Positions 6,295 through 7,691 of a stretch of DNA of 7,691 nt are shown here, piece by piece; the first letter of the stretch is position 1, and each line of letters opens with the position of its first letter. The stretch comes from Pseudomonadota bacterium. GTDB taxonomy: Bacteria > Pseudomonadota > Gammaproteobacteria > JAKAQQ01. Below the pieces are notes generated by a model. It saw nothing but the letters and a program-made list of their open reading frames with translations. It ran no database searches and was not told where the DNA came from. The stretch spans positions 1 to 7,691 of the forward strand of contig JAKARN010000064.1 in assembly GCA_021828425.1 (NCBI GenBank), read 5' to 3'. The position numbers and the translations under genes were made by a program.

Positions 6295-6785
6295 GTACCT
6301 ACAGCGGTATTCTGATATTTCGCCTGCGCCGCTTGGGCCAGCTGTTCCCCTTCGGCGAATAGCGCCTCGGCATCAGACAAGGCGGGGGCTCTCTGTAACG
6401 CCTCCTCAAGTGGCTCTCTAGTCAAGACCACGACGCCGAGTCTTTCCGCCTGTTCCAAGTCTGCCCTGATTTCTTCGCGTGCCTTGGCGGTGACGATTAC
6501 GGGCAACACATGCAGGTGCCCGTTGCCGGAAGCCACAAGGCGTTGCTTCAACGCTTCGGCCCGGTCAACAAGAAGCGACAGCTTGTTTTCCGCCTTCAGC
6601 AGGCCGGTCGTGCATTCGATTACCGCGAAATTCCTACGCGGGGTTGTCGCAATCAGATCCGGCGCATTCTGGGTCTTATTGGTTCCCCCAAGATGAGCCA
6701 CGCTGAAGCCGAACATCCAGAGCAGCCAAGAAACGCCTGCCTCTTGTGGCAAGCTACGGCAACTCAGATTAGGGGTGCAGACCAA
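6291..6785 (-). CDS. PD-(D/E)XK-nuclease-like protein, probably a 5'-truncated C-terminal part
   Basis: From a TTG at 6785 the product has 164 residues. The conserved-looking core starts around QEAGVSWLLWMFGFSVAHLGG and continues with APDLIATTPRRNFAVIECTTG, KAENKL, LPVIVTAKAREEI and LGVVVLTREPLEEAL. Hydrophobic strands around an Asp (43) and a Glu (57) in IECT, followed by a basic-acidic helix, look like the D-x(n)-E-x-K core of restriction-endonuclease-fold proteins, with Thr at the usual Lys position. I infer the fold; I do not recognise a named family. The end is an Ala/Glu/Gln-rich helix. The frame is open up to an ATG at 6893, but that start would overlap the TonB-like gene by 88 nt and its first residues look like a shadow of it. 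AGGAG lies about 12 nt before the TTG. Because the core begins almost at once, a lost 5' part is likely. It may be a remnant and not active. Confidence 0.55.
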   Translation of the reverse strand: MVCTPNLSCRSLPQEAGVSWLLWMFGFSVAHLGGTNKTQNAPDLIATTPRRNFAVIECTTGLLKAENKLSLLVDRAEALKQRLVASGNGHLHVLPVIVTAKAREEIRADLEQAERLGVVVLTREPLEEALQRAPALSDAEALFAEGEQLAQAAQAKYQNTAVGT

Positions 6786-6805
6786 GCTCGAAGCTCTCTC
6801 CTGAT

Positions 6806-7609
6806 TTACCAGCGGCCCCGTGCTACGGAGAACGCCACCATCCCGCCATGTTGGGTATGCTCCAGCACCCATGTGAAGGGAATGAAGCGCCACAGCATCC
6901 CCCCAGCTGCGATATCACCCCCACAAATCGGTTTTGCGCCCGAGTGGGCCGGTATGCGGATCTTGCCCACGATCGTAAAAGGTGTGAGACGACCGTTGAC
7001 CACAAGCGGAGTGAAGCGCCAGAGCCGCACTGCCCAGAGCACTCCCCTTTGGTCGGCATAATCCCAGTTGCTCTTGATCACCAAGGCCGACTGGACTCGG
7101 CCCCGGATGTTGACCCGACCATCGAAAATGATCGCCCCCGGCCGATCGACTGGTCGCGGACAGACGAAAGTGAGCTGTCGAACCCGTAGCCCCGAGTCCG
7201 GCAGTCCCCAACCCGGCAGAGGCAGACGACCTCCTAGACCCCTGCCGCCAACCCCCACCTCCCCGCTCGAACCTGCTCCGGGCGCTGTCTCGAGGATGTT
7301 TTGAAGGGGAACCCTCCCGATCCGCGGCGCGAGCTGTGAGTGGAAGGTCGCAAGCGCATCATTCAGGTAGCCGATGGGAGGAGCGGATAGCGGGGGGGGT
7401 GCAGGTGAAGCGGACGAAACCGGGTGGACGAGCGCTCGCCGTTTTCGGGTGGGTGGGGGGACACGCCGTATCCAGTGAACAGCCACTGGGATTTTGTGGG
7501 CATGCCGTAAACGCGGGTGGGTGAAGTTCGCGAGCCACACGCCGAGGCCGAAGAGGAGACCAGCTTCCAGAGCTAAGGCCAGGCCGATCTGAAATCCTTT
7601 GGCATTCAT
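6806..7609 (-). CDS. TonB-family protein with N-terminal membrane anchor
   Basis: TonB proteins span the inner membrane once and carry energy from ExbB/ExbD through the periplasm to outer-membrane receptors. The 267-residue product has a hydrophobic segment at about 8-28, a basic and Pro-rich stretch (RVPPPTRKRR at 49-58, APPPLSAPP at 70-78), a Gly-rich linker (110-136) and a domain at about 157-219 that fits the TonB C-terminal pattern: GRVNIRGRVQSALVIKS, then AVRLWRFTPLVVNGRLTPF and a final strand IVGKIRI. An extra tail of 48 residues (220-267) follows, with a second LWRFxP at 239-244. A run of eight C on the coding strand encodes part of APPPLS. No exbB, exbD or receptor gene is in the window. 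The start is the ATG at 7607-7609 because it precedes the membrane segment directly; the Shine-Dalgarno sequence is poor. The family call rests on architecture and the weak C-terminal pattern. A TonB-like protein of secretion or another envelope role is also possible. Confidence 0.65.
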   Translation of the reverse strand: MNAKGFQIGLALALEAGLLFGLGVWLANFTHPRLRHAHKIPVAVHWIRRVPPPTRKRRALVHPVSSASPAPPPLSAPPIGYLNDALATFHSQLAPRIGRVPLQNILETAPGAGSSGEVGVGGRGLGGRLPLPGWGLPDSGLRVRQLTFVCPRPVDRPGAIIFDGRVNIRGRVQSALVIKSNWDYADQRGVLWAVRLWRFTPLVVNGRLTPFTIVGKIRIPAHSGAKPICGGDIAAGGMLWRFIPFTWVLEHTQHGGMVAFSVARGRW

Positions 7610-7691
7610 GGTGCGTGTGGGTTACCCGCCAGTTATCCCAGACCACTCCAGGTAAGGAGCTCGTGTCCACGGTTCTCCGCGGTTGTTAGAT
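7610..7691 (-). other. Region upstream of the TonB-like gene, possible end of another gene
   Basis: Two of the three minus-strand frames are open from the window edge to TAA codons at 7633-7635 and 7622-7624, about 12-23 nt before the TonB-like ATG. Either could be the C-terminal tail of an upstream gene in the same operon, but about 20 residues do not identify one. No convincing promoter is seen. The 12-mer GGGTTACCCGCC (7619-7630) lies here. Confidence 0.25.

Noticed and set aside
6154..6315. Small plus-strand frame of 53 codons in the glk upstream region, Arg/Gly-rich
   Set aside because: Its length is within chance for this base composition, its last codons overlap the end of the minus-strand gene, and there is no clear ribosome binding site in front of a supported promoter.
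6510..7061. Plus-strand open frame of 183 codons opposite the nuclease-like and TonB-like genes
   Set aside because: It spans two minus-strand genes with clear hydrophobic and domain patterns, and its own product has none.

Overview
The window reads as a piece of a GC-rich (roughly 60 %) bacterial chromosome, probably of a proteobacterium. The proteobacterial-type GlgC, GlgA and ROK-independent glucokinase resemble their enterobacterial counterparts motif for motif. A placement among gamma-proteobacteria or Acidithiobacillia-like autotrophs would fit the gene content, but this is a guess from style and not from a marker gene.

Positions 1-6037 are a compact central-carbon and storage block. 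The tail of an unidentified gene overlaps the start of a 6-phosphogluconolactonase gene (pgl) by an ATGA junction. An enolase gene (eno) follows on the same strand after a 37-nt gap. Converging on eno is glgC (ADP-glucose pyrophosphorylase). Head-to-head with glgC across a 119-nt shared regulatory gap lies glgA (glycogen synthase). Converging on glgA, with a 73-nt overlap of the coding 3' ends, is glk (glucokinase), which starts at TTG.

Together these genes connect sugar-phosphate pools: Glk makes glucose-6-phosphate, Pgl works in the oxidative pentose-phosphate or Entner-Doudoroff entry, Eno in lower glycolysis/gluconeogenesis, and GlgC plus GlgA send glucose-1-phosphate into glycogen. Branching enzyme, phosphorylase and debranching enzyme are not in the window.

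Positions 6038-6290 are noncoding and rich in inverted repeats, including an upstream region of glk with three copies of a GGCCTGG/CCAGGCC heptamer. From 6291 to the right end the character changes to accessory DNA on the minus strand: a TonB-family protein with one N-terminal membrane anchor, followed by a short gene carrying a PD-(D/E)XK-nuclease-like core that looks cut off at its 5' end. This right part is bounded by near-identical 12-mers and may be a small inserted or decayed segment.

I do not see a convincing new multi-gene system. The best leads are the nuclease-like fragment, the unusual TonB-like tail, the glgA/glk overlap and the diverged enolase loop.
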